Assembly: GCA_937923795.1 (NCBI GenBank)
Contig: CALDWI010000012.1
Span: 1 to 64,000 of the forward strand
Direction of reading: 5' to 3'
Source: an uncultured Collinsella sp.
GTDB lineage: Bacteria > Actinomycetota > Coriobacteriia > Coriobacteriales > Coriobacteriaceae
DNA: 64,000 nucleotides
The notes under the pieces: model-generated
What the model was told of the DNA's origin: nothing
Databases searched by the model: none
Seen by the model: only the letters and a program-made list of their open reading frames with translations
Made by a program: the position numbers and the translations under genes
Shown here: positions 33,524-40,768 of the stretch, one piece after another
How positions within the stretch are numbered: position 1 is the stretch's first letter
Layout: each line of letters begins with the position of its first letter

Positions 33524-33607
33524 GCCGGGCCGGCACTTGGGGACGTTCCTTTTCTGCCGGCACCTGGGGACACTCCTTAGCCGTTGGGGGCGTTCTTAAA
33601 CGACTAG
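33524..33607. repeat. Family D repeat, copy 2 (partly tandem)
   Basis: CCGGCACTTGGGGACGTTCC, TTTTCTGCCGGCACCTGGGG and ACACTCCTTAGCCGTTGGGG show a unit of about 27 bases given almost twice, then GCGTTCTTAAACGACTAGTC. It matches 25008-25083. It fills the gap 33503-33646; TATAAT at 33647-33652 is the likely recQ -10 box. Confidence 0.6.
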
Positions 33608-33683
33608 TCTGGGCGGCGGCCGTGTGCTGCTGTCCGCGTGGCGGCGTATAATCGGCGGCAGATGACTTGGACGTTAGGAAACC

Positions 33684-35663
33684 ATGACCGATAGCATGCA
33701 GCAGATGGCGCTCGACACGCTCGGCGCCTATTTTGGCTACACCTCGTTTCGCCCGGGACAGGACCGCATGGTCGATGCGATCCTTGCCGGTCGTGATGCG
33801 CTGGGTGTTATGCCCACGGGCGCCGGCAAGTCCATTTGCTACCAGGTGCCCGCGCTCATGCTGCCCGGCATCACCTTTGTGGTGAGTCCGCTGCTGTCGC
33901 TTATGGAGGACCAGACCCGTGCGTTGCTCGCGGCGGGTGCGCGACCCAGCTATCTCAACTCCAGCCTTACTCCGGCCCAGCAAAACACCGTGCTCAAGCG
34001 GGCGCGCGAGGGCCGCTACCAGCTTATGTACGTGGCGCCCGAGCGTTTGCTCGAGCCGCGTTTTTTGGCCTTTGCGCAGGAGGCTGCGGGTTCCGCCGGC
34101 ATTGGCGTGCCGCTCGTGGCCATTGACGAGGCCCACTGCGTAAGCCAATGGGGTCAGGATTTCCGCCCCGCCTACCTGCAGATTCGCGAGTTCATCGATT
34201 CCCTGCCGCAGCGCCCCATCGTGGCGGCCTTTACCGCTACGGCGACCGAGCGTGTGCGCGCGGACATTCAGCAGATGCTTGGCCTGCAAAACCCCGCGAC
34301 GGTAGTGACGGGCTTCGATCGCAAGAACCTCTACTTTGGTTGCGAGGAGATGGGCGACAAGGCCAAGACTGCCTGGGTGCGCGACTACGTGATCGCGCAT
34401 TCGAGCGAGAGCGGCATCGTGTATTGTTCGACCCGCAAGACAGTTGATGCGCTGGCGGGCGAGCTTGCCGAGGCGCTGGGCCCCAGCGGCATTCGCGTTG
34501 GCCGCTACCATGCCGGCATGGGCAACGACGCCCGTCGCCAAAGCCAGCGCGCCTTTATCGACGACGATATCCAGGTGATGGTTGCCACCAACGCCTTTGG
34601 CATGGGCATCGACAAGCCCAACGTGCGCTACGTGATCCACAACAACGTGCCCGAGAGCATCGAAGCCTACTACCAGGAGGCGGGCCGCGCCGGCCGCGAT
34701 GGCGACCCGGCCAGCTGCTACTTGCTGTGGAACGGCAACGATTTTCGCATGCGCCGCTTTCTGATCGACCGCGGCGATGCTGCCGATGAGGCGCTCGACG
34801 ATGAGCAGCGCGCGTGGGCGCTCCAGAATCGATATCGCCTGCTCAGCCAGATGGAGGGCTACTGCAATACCACCGGCTGCCTGCGCGAATACATGCTGCG
34901 CTACTTTGGCGACGAGGCCGCGGCCGAGCATGCCGCGGCCAGTACGGGCGGCACCGCCACGGACGACGTCGAGAGCTGCGGCAACTGCAGCAACTGCCTC
35001 ACGCAGTTCGAGGTCGAGGACGTTACCGATATGGCCCGCGCTGCCGTGCGCTACGTGGCCACGCGTCCCATGCGTTTTGGCAAGTCGCTCATCGCTGATG
35101 TGCTCCACGGCGGCAACACCGAGCGCATTCGCCAGATGCATCTGGACGAGGACCGCGGCTACGGTGAGCTGTCGAGCGAATCGGTCGGGCGCATCAAGGA
35201 CATCATCGGCCAGCTGTGCGGCCGCGGTTATCTGGCTACCTCGCAGGGGCAGTACCCGGTCGTGGGGCTGGGCCCGCGCGCCGGCGAGGTCGAGGACGAG
35301 GCGTTCGCCTTTACCGTTAAGCGTCGCGCGTCCAAGCGCAAAGCTTCGGCCCGCGCCCGCCGCGCCGTCGATCTGCTGCGCGAGGAGGCCGAGCTGGATC
35401 AGCGCCCGCGTGTTGGCGACGATGCCGAGCTGTTCGAGCGCCTGCGTGCCCTGCGCAAGGAGATCTCGACGGAGCTGGAGATGGCGCCGTACATGGTCTT
35501 TTCCGACAAGGCCCTGCGCGGCCTGTGCCGCCTACGCCCACAGACGCGCGACGAGCTTATCCAGGTCAACGGCATCGGCGAGAAAAAGGCCGACGCCTTT
35601 GGCGAGCAGTTTATGGCGGCGATTGAAGAGTTTGAGTCCGAGCATGCACGGAATGGAGCATAA
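33684..35663 (+). CDS. recQ: ATP-dependent DNA helicase RecQ
   Basis: 659 aa. Motif 0 FRPGQDRMVDAIL, Walker A MPTGAGKSICYQ, DEAH box AIDEAHCVSQWGQDFRP and motif VI QEAGRAGRDG form the helicase core. The zinc-binding cysteines are in CNTTGCLREYML and CGNCSNC; an RQC winged helix and a C-terminal HRDC domain (about 580-655) follow. RecQ unwinds forks and recombination intermediates 3' to 5'. The stop is 2 bases before the GntR-3 start, so the two are probably co-transcribed, an odd pairing with no functional logic I can see. Confidence 0.96.
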   Translation: MTDSMQQMALDTLGAYFGYTSFRPGQDRMVDAILAGRDALGVMPTGAGKSICYQVPALMLPGITFVVSPLLSLMEDQTRALLAAGARPSYLNSSLTPAQQNTVLKRAREGRYQLMYVAPERLLEPRFLAFAQEAAGSAGIGVPLVAIDEAHCVSQWGQDFRPAYLQIREFIDSLPQRPIVAAFTATATERVRADIQQMLGLQNPATVVTGFDRKNLYFGCEEMGDKAKTAWVRDYVIAHSSESGIVYCSTRKTVDALAGELAEALGPSGIRVGRYHAGMGNDARRQSQRAFIDDDIQVMVATNAFGMGIDKPNVRYVIHNNVPESIEAYYQEAGRAGRDGDPASCYLLWNGNDFRMRRFLIDRGDAADEALDDEQRAWALQNRYRLLSQMEGYCNTTGCLREYMLRYFGDEAAAEHAAASTGGTATDDVESCGNCSNCLTQFEVEDVTDMARAAVRYVATRPMRFGKSLIADVLHGGNTERIRQMHLDEDRGYGELSSESVGRIKDIIGQLCGRGYLATSQGQYPVVGLGPRAGEVEDEAFAFTVKRRASKRKASARARRAVDLLREEAELDQRPRVGDDAELFERLRALRKEISTELEMAPYMVFSDKALRGLCRLRPQTRDELIQVNGIGEKKADAFGEQFMAAIEEFESEHARNGA

Positions 35664-35665
35664 CG

Positions 35666-36421
35666 ATGGCATCCGATGATAAAACCGAGCGCACTGAGGT
35701 GTCCGCTGTGCCGCTGTACCAGCAGGTTATGGACGACCTAAAGGGCGAGATCGCGCGTGGCGCGTACGCATCCGGCTCGCGCATTCCTTCCGAGATGGAG
35801 CTCGCGAAGTACTACGGCGTGGGACGCATCACCGTGCGCCGCGCCATCGAGGAGCTGTCACGCGCGGGGTATCTCAACCGCCAGCAGGGGAGGGGCACGT
35901 TCGTGTGCGCGCCCAAGCTCAAGCGCAAGATTGTCCAGAAGGGTGACGTTCAGAGCTTTTCCGAGGGTTGCGCTGCCAACGACATGGTGCCGGGCGCGCG
36001 CCTGGTATCGCGCACGGTGGTTGCGGCGACGCGCGAGGACGCGGCGTTTTTTGGGGTGGAACCCGGCTGCGAGCTCATCGTTGTCGAGCGCGTGCGCACG
36101 GCAGACGGCATCCCCGTCATGCTCGAGAACAACGCCTTTGTGCTGGTTGACCATCCCTATCTGCAGACACTTGCCGATAAGGACCTCACCGATAACTCGA
36201 TCTTTGCGCTCGTTGCCGAGCATTCGGGCCGCGCACCGCTCAAGTCCGACCCTTGCACCGTGGAGATTGCGCTTGCCGATGCTCAGGCGGCCCCGCTGTT
36301 GGAGGTGCCGGTCGGCGAGCCGCTCTTCTATATGGAGGCGTACTTTACCGATGGGGACGGGCGGCCCTTGCTGCTCGGACGCCAAAAGATCGTGGGCTCG
36401 CGCTATGTGTTCGACATCTAA
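35666..36421 (+). CDS. GntR/UTRA-family regulator (GntR-3)
   Basis: 251 aa. PLYQQVMDDLKGEIARGAY, IPSEMELAKYYGVGRITVRR and QGRGTFVC make the winged helix; the UTRA domain follows, ending GRQKIVGSRYVFDI. The N-terminal dozen residues are a hydrophilic extension. It sits immediately before the third SIS deglycase, with two copies of ATAGRACAACATRGAAC between them, so it likely controls that gene. There is almost no gap to recQ and no recognisable ribosome binding site except weak GGAGCATAACG. Confidence 0.88.
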   Translation: MASDDKTERTEVSAVPLYQQVMDDLKGEIARGAYASGSRIPSEMELAKYYGVGRITVRRAIEELSRAGYLNRQQGRGTFVCAPKLKRKIVQKGDVQSFSEGCAANDMVPGARLVSRTVVAATREDAAFFGVEPGCELIVVERVRTADGIPVMLENNAFVLVDHPYLQTLADKDLTDNSIFALVAEHSGRAPLKSDPCTVEIALADAQAAPLLEVPVGEPLFYMEAYFTDGDGRPLLLGRQKIVGSRYVFDI

Positions 36422-36430
36422 CTTCCATAG

Positions 36431-36509
36431 ATAGAACAACATGGAACAAGTTTGGTGAAATGACTTCACGGGCGTCGTCGTGCGTGCTATAAATAGGACA
36501 ACATAGAAC
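36431..36509 (+). promoter_or_regulatory. SIS-3 promoter with two candidate GntR-3 operators
   Basis: ATAGAACAACATGGAAC (36431-36447) and ATAGGACAACATAGAAC (36493-36509) are 17-base direct repeats with two differences. Between them lie TTCACG (36465-36470) and TATAAA (36488-36493) at 17-base spacing. The downstream repeat overlaps the -10 edge, so binding would repress and a loop between sites is possible. Confidence 0.62.
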
Positions 36510-36565
36510 GACCGCAGGTACGAGCTGCCGTCGTTCAAAACCGCCACACAAGGAGGGCCATCACC

Positions 36566-37534
36566 ATGAACGCACACGATCTGATTCAGGAAATTATCGA
36601 GCGCAAGGGTAAGATCGAGAATGTCTTTTGGATTGCCTGCGGCGGTTCGATGATCGACCTGATGCCGGCCAACGAGCTGCTCAAGCGCGAGGCCACCACG
36701 TTTACCTCGACGGTCTACACGGCACGCGAGTTTTGCCTGATGGCCCCCAAGAGCCTAGGGCCGAAGTCGATCGTTATTGCCTGCAGCCACAGCGGCAACA
36801 CGCAGGAGGTCGTCGACGGTTGCGAGATGGCGCTGGCGGCCGGTGCCGAGGTCGTTGCCCTTACCGACTGCGAGGGCTCCAAGATCGATAACGGCAAGTG
36901 GATCACCTGGGTCTATCCGTGGGGCGAGGGCGTGTCACAGGCCGAGGTGCCGCAGGGCATCGGCGCTCTGATCGCTGCCGAGCTGCTCGACCAGCAGGAG
37001 GGCTACAAGGCGCTCGCCGACATGTACGCCGGCCTTAAGCAGATGGATGCGCTGCTGCCCGCTGCGCGCGAGAAGGTCAACGCCGAGCTGGGCGCCCGTT
37101 TTGCCGAGCTCTGCCAGCAGCACAAGTTCTTCTATATCCTGGGCTCCGGCCCCAACTTTAGCCAGACCTACGCCATGGCTATCTGCTCGCTCATGGAGAT
37201 GCAGTGGCAGCACTGCTGCTATATTCACTCCGGCGAGTACTTCCACGGCCCGTTCGAGGCCACCGAGCCCGGCGTGTTTTACTTTGTGCAGCTCGGATCG
37301 GGCGAGTGCCGCCCCATGGAGGAGCGCGCGCTGGCGTTCCTCAACACGCACACCGATACGGTCATGGTGCTCGACGCGCTCGAGTACGGCGTGGGCGAGG
37401 TGCCTGCCAGCGTGCGTTCGTTCCTGGAGCCGATCTTCTTCTACGCGATGAGCTGCGAGCTGCGCGCCGCGCGCGGAAAGGTGTTCGACCACAGCCCTGA
37501 GATTCGTCGCTACATGGGCATCGAGCAGTACTAG
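36566..37534 (+). CDS. SIS-domain sugar-amine deglycase 3 (FrlB/FraB-like)
   Basis: 322 aa, two SIS domains. FWIACGGSMIDLMPAN and ACSHSGNTQEVVDG are the sugar-phosphate loops. LMEMQWQHCC...SGEYFHGPFEATEPG gives Glu211 and His227 at the FraB spacing, and the whole segment is closer to E. coli FrlB (SGEFRHGPLE, EPG) than in the other two paralogues. The tail IRRYMGIEQY also matches FrlB. AAGGAGGGCC precedes the ATG. Under likely GntR-3 control. It has no PTS of its own and presumably relies on the PTS at 26.5-29 kb or one elsewhere. Confidence 0.87.
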   Translation: MNAHDLIQEIIERKGKIENVFWIACGGSMIDLMPANELLKREATTFTSTVYTAREFCLMAPKSLGPKSIVIACSHSGNTQEVVDGCEMALAAGAEVVALTDCEGSKIDNGKWITWVYPWGEGVSQAEVPQGIGALIAAELLDQQEGYKALADMYAGLKQMDALLPAAREKVNAELGARFAELCQQHKFFYILGSGPNFSQTYAMAICSLMEMQWQHCCYIHSGEYFHGPFEATEPGVFYFVQLGSGECRPMEERALAFLNTHTDTVMVLDALEYGVGEVPASVRSFLEPIFFYAMSCELRAARGKVFDHSPEIRRYMGIEQY

Positions 37535-37581
37535 GTAACGGGGAGAGCATTCACCTTCGATTCGCAAGCGTGTCGTGTGAG

Positions 37582-37624
37582 TTAAAAAGCGGGCCGCGCC
37601 GGGGATTTCCGGCGCGGCCCGCTT
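37582..37624 (-). terminator. Bidirectional terminator between SIS-3 and the dehydrogenase gene
   Basis: A perfect 16-bp stem AAGCGGGCCGCGCCGG/CCGGCGCGGCCCGCTT has a 6-base loop. The T-run (TTTTT) is on the minus strand, so it mainly ends the dehydrogenase transcript. Confidence 0.88.
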
Positions 37625-37665
37625 GGTATCGCGCATAGATTCGCAAGGTTGCGGCAGCCAGCGGC

Positions 37666-38643
37666 TTACTTGGCGTCGTAGGCCTCGGCATCCCACCAGT
37701 CGAGCTGGGCGATGTTGTCGCGGATGTGCTGGCAGCTCTTGTGGAAGCCCTCGAGTTCGTGCTCGGAAAGGTCGAGTGTGTAGACCTCCTCGACGCCCTC
37801 GGCACCGATCACGCACGGCAGGGAGGTAAAGATACCCTCCTCGCCATACTGGCCGGTCATAAGCGTAGAGGCCGAAAGCACGGCGTGCTCGTTGTGCAGC
37901 ACAGCGGCGCAGACGCGCGCGGCGGAGTTGGCAACGGCGTACTCGGTGCACTGCTTGCCCTGGTAGGTCACATAGCCGCCCTTGCGTGCAAGCTCCTCGA
38001 CCTCCATGTGGTCGAAGGCGTACTTGTCGGGGTTCTCGGCCTGAAGCTCGTTGAGGTTTTTGCCGGCGATGGTTGCGGCCTTAAAGGCAGCAAGCTGGCT
38101 AAAGCCGTGCTCGCCGATCATGTAGGCGTCGATGGACTTGGGGCTCACGCCGACCTTCTTGGAGATCTCGGTGCGCAGGCGGGCGGAGTCCAGACCGCAG
38201 CCCGAGCCGATGATCTTCTTGGGATCGTAGCCGGTCAGGTGCCACAGCTCGGTGCACACGACGTCGCAGGGGTTGGAGATACTCACGAAGATGCCGTCAA
38301 AGCCGGCGTCGACGATGCGCTTGGCAAAGGAGCGGGCGGCGTCGGTGGTAAAGAACAACTCGCCGTCGCGGTTGCCGGCGGCCAGCGCGACCTTGCCGGC
38401 AGCGTTGACGATGACGTCGCAGCAGGCCAGCTCCTCGTAGTGGTCGTAGCAGTTGACGATCTTGGTGTTGTACGGGACAAACGAAAGGGAGTCGCGCAGG
38501 TCCTGGACCTCGGACGTCACCTTGGCCTCGTTGATATCGCACAGGTACAGCTCATCGGCAATGCCCTGCATGAGCAGGCTGTTGGCGACATGTGCTCCTA
38601 CGTGGCCCTGGCCGACCACACCGATCTTACGCGTCTGGTACAT
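37666..38643 (-). CDS. L-lactate / L-2-hydroxyacid dehydrogenase (HicDH-like)
   Basis: 325 aa. The NAD-binding loop is KIGVVGQGHVGAHVAN, the substrate arginine lies in SARLRTE, and the catalytic His is in IGEHGFSQ, as in the LDH/MDH family. The specificity loop (NAAGKVALAAGNRDGELFF) lacks the usual QKPGETR of lactate dehydrogenase. VEELARKGGYV and the C-terminal half resemble L-2-hydroxyisocaproate dehydrogenases. It should reduce pyruvate or a branched 2-oxoacid with NADH. The start at 38643 is fixed by GAAAGGA 8 bases upstream; longer forms run into intergenic sequence. Two terminators flank it. Confidence 0.85.
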   Translation of the reverse strand: MYQTRKIGVVGQGHVGAHVANSLLMQGIADELYLCDINEAKVTSEVQDLRDSLSFVPYNTKIVNCYDHYEELACCDVIVNAAGKVALAAGNRDGELFFTTDAARSFAKRIVDAGFDGIFVSISNPCDVVCTELWHLTGYDPKKIIGSGCGLDSARLRTEISKKVGVSPKSIDAYMIGEHGFSQLAAFKAATIAGKNLNELQAENPDKYAFDHMEVEELARKGGYVTYQGKQCTEYAVANSAARVCAAVLHNEHAVLSASTLMTGQYGEEGIFTSLPCVIGAEGVEEVYTLDLSEHELEGFHKSCQHIRDNIAQLDWWDAEAYDAK

Positions 38644-38713
38644 ATACGTATCCTTTCGGCCGAGTTTTTCGCGTCGAACCATTGTAGCGTCCTGCTGCCA
38701 CTTTGCTAGGCTA

Positions 38714-38752
38714 AAGCGCCGTAGATTTTTGGACATGCCTTAATCTCTACTT
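38714..38752 (+). repeat. Hairpin related to the terminator at 40725
   Basis: GTAGATTTTTGGACATGCC, then TTAATCTCTACTTTT. The same sequence with better pairing occurs, reverse-complemented, at 40725-40763. It lies between divergent genes, so its role as a terminator here is doubtful. Confidence 0.45.
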
Positions 38753-38853
38753 TTGGAGTGATTTGGGCCGCTGACGGCATCGCTGGGCGATGTGCTCGCG
38801 CGGATGGGGCCGGTCGTTGTACCATAGCTGCAACTGACTCGTAAGGAGCATCC

Positions 38854-39780
38854 ATGCCCATTCGCATTCCCGACGCCCTCCCTGCCGCCGCGCAGCTCGA
38901 GAGCGAGAACATCTTTGTCATGACCGAGTACCGCGCGCTGCACCAGGACATCCGTCCGCTGCGCGTGCTCATCCTCAACCTCATGCCCACCAAGATCGCT
39001 ACCGAGACGCAGATCATGCGCAAGCTCTCCAACACGCCGCTGCAGGTGGAGGTGGACCTGCTGCGCACGAAAACGCACGAGGCCACGCACGTGAGCGCCG
39101 GCCACCTGGAGACGTTCTATCGCACGTTCGACGACATCCGCGACATCCACTACGACGGCCTGATCATCACGGGCGCGCCGGTGGAACAGATGCCGTTCGA
39201 GGAGGTCGACTACTGGCCCGAGCTCTGCCAGATCATGGATTGGTCCACCACGCACGTGCACTCCACGCTGCACATTTGTTGGGGCGCGCAGGCCGGTCTA
39301 TACCATCATTACGGTATCCAGAAGTACGACCTACCGGCAAAGGCGAGTGGCGTATTTGAGCATTATCTGGTGAAGCCGCAAAGCCCGCTGGTCCGCGGCT
39401 TTGACGACCGTTTCTATGCCGTGCACTCGCGCAACACCGATGTGCGCCGCGAGGACGTGGAGGCCGAGCCGCAGCTTGAGGTTGTGGCCGTGTCTGACGA
39501 GGTTGGCCTGTACATCGTCAAGTCGACCGACAGCCGTCGCTTCTTTGTATTTGGCCACCCCGAGTACGATACCGACACGCTGCGCCTGGAGTACGAGCGC
39601 GACGTGAAGCGCGGCCTCAATCCTCAGGTGCCGGCGCATTACTTCCCGGGCGACGACCCCACCGCCGAGCCGCGCAACGTCTGGCGCAGCCAGGCTCAGC
39701 TGTTCTACACCAACTGGCTCAACTACTACGTCTACCAGACCACGCCCTACGACCTGGCCCGCGCCGGCGAGGAGCACTAG
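38854..39780 (+). CDS. metA: Homoserine O-acyltransferase MetA (probably acetyl-CoA specific)
   Basis: 308 aa. Catalytic Cys142 lies in HICWGAQAGLYHHYG, with the His and Glu of the triad in FGHPEYD. Residue 111 is Glu (GAPVEQMPFEEV); in the MetA family Glu at this site goes with acetyl-CoA use and Gly with succinyl-CoA use. The product would be O-acetyl-L-homoserine for methionine synthesis, in the cytosol. GTAAGGAGCATCC precedes ATG 38854. No other methionine gene is adjacent. Confidence 0.95.
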   Translation: MPIRIPDALPAAAQLESENIFVMTEYRALHQDIRPLRVLILNLMPTKIATETQIMRKLSNTPLQVEVDLLRTKTHEATHVSAGHLETFYRTFDDIRDIHYDGLIITGAPVEQMPFEEVDYWPELCQIMDWSTTHVHSTLHICWGAQAGLYHHYGIQKYDLPAKASGVFEHYLVKPQSPLVRGFDDRFYAVHSRNTDVRREDVEAEPQLEVVAVSDEVGLYIVKSTDSRRFFVFGHPEYDTDTLRLEYERDVKRGLNPQVPAHYFPGDDPTAEPRNVWRSQAQLFYTNWLNYYVYQTTPYDLARAGEEH

Positions 39781-39804
39781 GCCTGTCGGGAGGTGCGCCA
39801 GTCG

Positions 39805-40401
39805 TTAGGCGCTGACGATGCGGGGCAGCGGCAGGTCGTGGGCGTCGGTGGGAACGTGGCCGACGCGCTGTTCGTCAAAGGCGATGCCGATGATCTGACA
39901 TGTGGCCGAAAGCGTGGGTAGGTAGCGGTCGTAGCAACCGCCGCCGTAGCCCAGGCGCGCGCCGGTTTGGTCGAAGGCCACGAGCGGCACGATAATCATG
40001 TCGAGAACATCGGCAGGCACGATAGGGAAGCGATCGCTGTCGATGTCCATGGCCGTGAAGGCCCGCGTGGGGTGGGCGATAAACGGAGCCTCGGACGCAT
40101 CGTCGACAGCAACTGCCCGCATGCACATGCGCTGGCCACAAGCTGTGGCTTCGGCTGCCGAGAGCATGCACGGATAGGCCACGCGCCAGTCGCGTTTGGC
40201 GGCCGCTGCGGTTAACGCGGCTGAGTCGACTTCGGAACCCATCGCGGCATAGACGGCAACGGTGTGCGGTGCCGCGGGATCCGAGCGACCCAGTCGCTCA
40301 ACAAGCCGCGCACAGATAACGGCAGACTTCGCTGCCCGCAAGTCCAAATCAAGAGCATCGCGCCGAGCAATCACCGCCCGCCGCAACTCAGCCTTGTCCA
40401 T
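39805..40401 (-). CDS. 5-formyltetrahydrofolate cyclo-ligase
   Basis: 198 aa. The opening KAELRRAVIARRDAL with its basic ATP-site residues and the signature GARLGYGGGCYDRYL (near 150-165) identify the family, which converts 5-formyl-THF to 5,10-methenyl-THF with ATP. The start at 40401 follows GAGAGAGGG on the minus strand; an upstream in-frame codon reaches into repeat C4. It converges with metA with a 24-base gap and no clear terminator between. Confidence 0.88.
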   Translation of the reverse strand: MDKAELRRAVIARRDALDLDLRAAKSAVICARLVERLGRSDPAAPHTVAVYAAMGSEVDSAALTAAAAKRDWRVAYPCMLSAAEATACGQRMCMRAVAVDDASEAPFIAHPTRAFTAMDIDSDRFPIVPADVLDMIIVPLVAFDQTGARLGYGGGCYDRYLPTLSATCQIIGIAFDEQRVGHVPTDAHDLPLPRIVSA

Positions 40402-40414
40402 CCCGGCCCTCTCT

Positions 40415-40464
40415 CCCAAACCTACCAAAAAGGGACAGGTTTATTTTGGCAGGTTTTATCTGGG
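40415..40464. repeat. Family C repeat, copy 4
   Basis: CCCAAACCTACCAAAAAGGG, ACAGGTTTATTTTGGCAGG and TTTTATCTGGG; arms AACCTACCAAAA (40419-40430) and TTTTGGCAGGTT (40444-40455) pair with one mismatch. The outer CCCA/TGGG adds closure. Same orientation as copy 1. It lies just upstream of the cyclo-ligase gene. Confidence 0.7.
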
Positions 40465-40471
40465 TAAACAG

Positions 40472-40509
40472 CAAAAACAACCACGAAGGGGACACATGCA
40501 CCTTCGTGG
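40472..40509 (-). terminator. Minus-strand terminator (distal) for the M16C peptidase gene
   Basis: CCACGAAGG (40481-40489) pairs with CCTTCGTGG (40501-40509); read on the minus strand it is followed by TTGTTTTTGC. Confidence 0.7.
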
Positions 40510-40535
40510 CGGTCTGTGCTGTGATGGGCGTCTGC

Positions 40536-40689
40536 GGCGGTTTGTCTCGATCTGTAACAGTAACTCGGCAAAATTGGACTTAGATGTTACAGATTGAGAC
40601 AAAGAGCTGGTGCCGTTCGGGAACGTCTCGATCTGTAACATCTGGAGCCGATATTGCCGTCTAGATGTTACAGATCGAGACAAACCGCC
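40536..40689. repeat. Double hairpin built from four copies of GTCTCGATCTGTAACA
   Basis: The 16-mer lies direct at 40544-40559 and 40625-40640, and inverted at 40585-40600 (one change) and 40666-40681. Neighbouring copies form two hairpins, 40541-40603 and 40625-40681. The outermost arms, 40536-40559 and 40666-40689, are also perfectly complementary over 24 bp, so two alternative folds compete. It fills most of the gap 40402-40768. No reading frame is supported. Confidence 0.82.
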
Positions 40690-40717
40690 GCGGTGGGCTG
40701 CGCCGCCTCGCCCAAGC

Positions 40718-40763
40718 CGCAGAAAAAGGTAGATTTTCAGGCATGTCCTAAAAATCTACCTTT
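40718..40763 (-). terminator. Minus-strand terminator directly after the M16C peptidase gene
   Basis: AAAGGTAGATTTT (40725-40737) and AAAATCTACCTTT (40751-40763) form a 13-bp stem. On the minus strand it begins 5 bases after the stop codon and ends in a run of T. A relative is at 38714. Confidence 0.82.
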
Positions 40764-40768
40764 GTGCA

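Noticed and set aside
33450..35141. 563-codon minus-strand frame opposite recQ
   Set aside because: Antisense shadow of recQ; no domain motifs and it runs into repeats A2 and D2.
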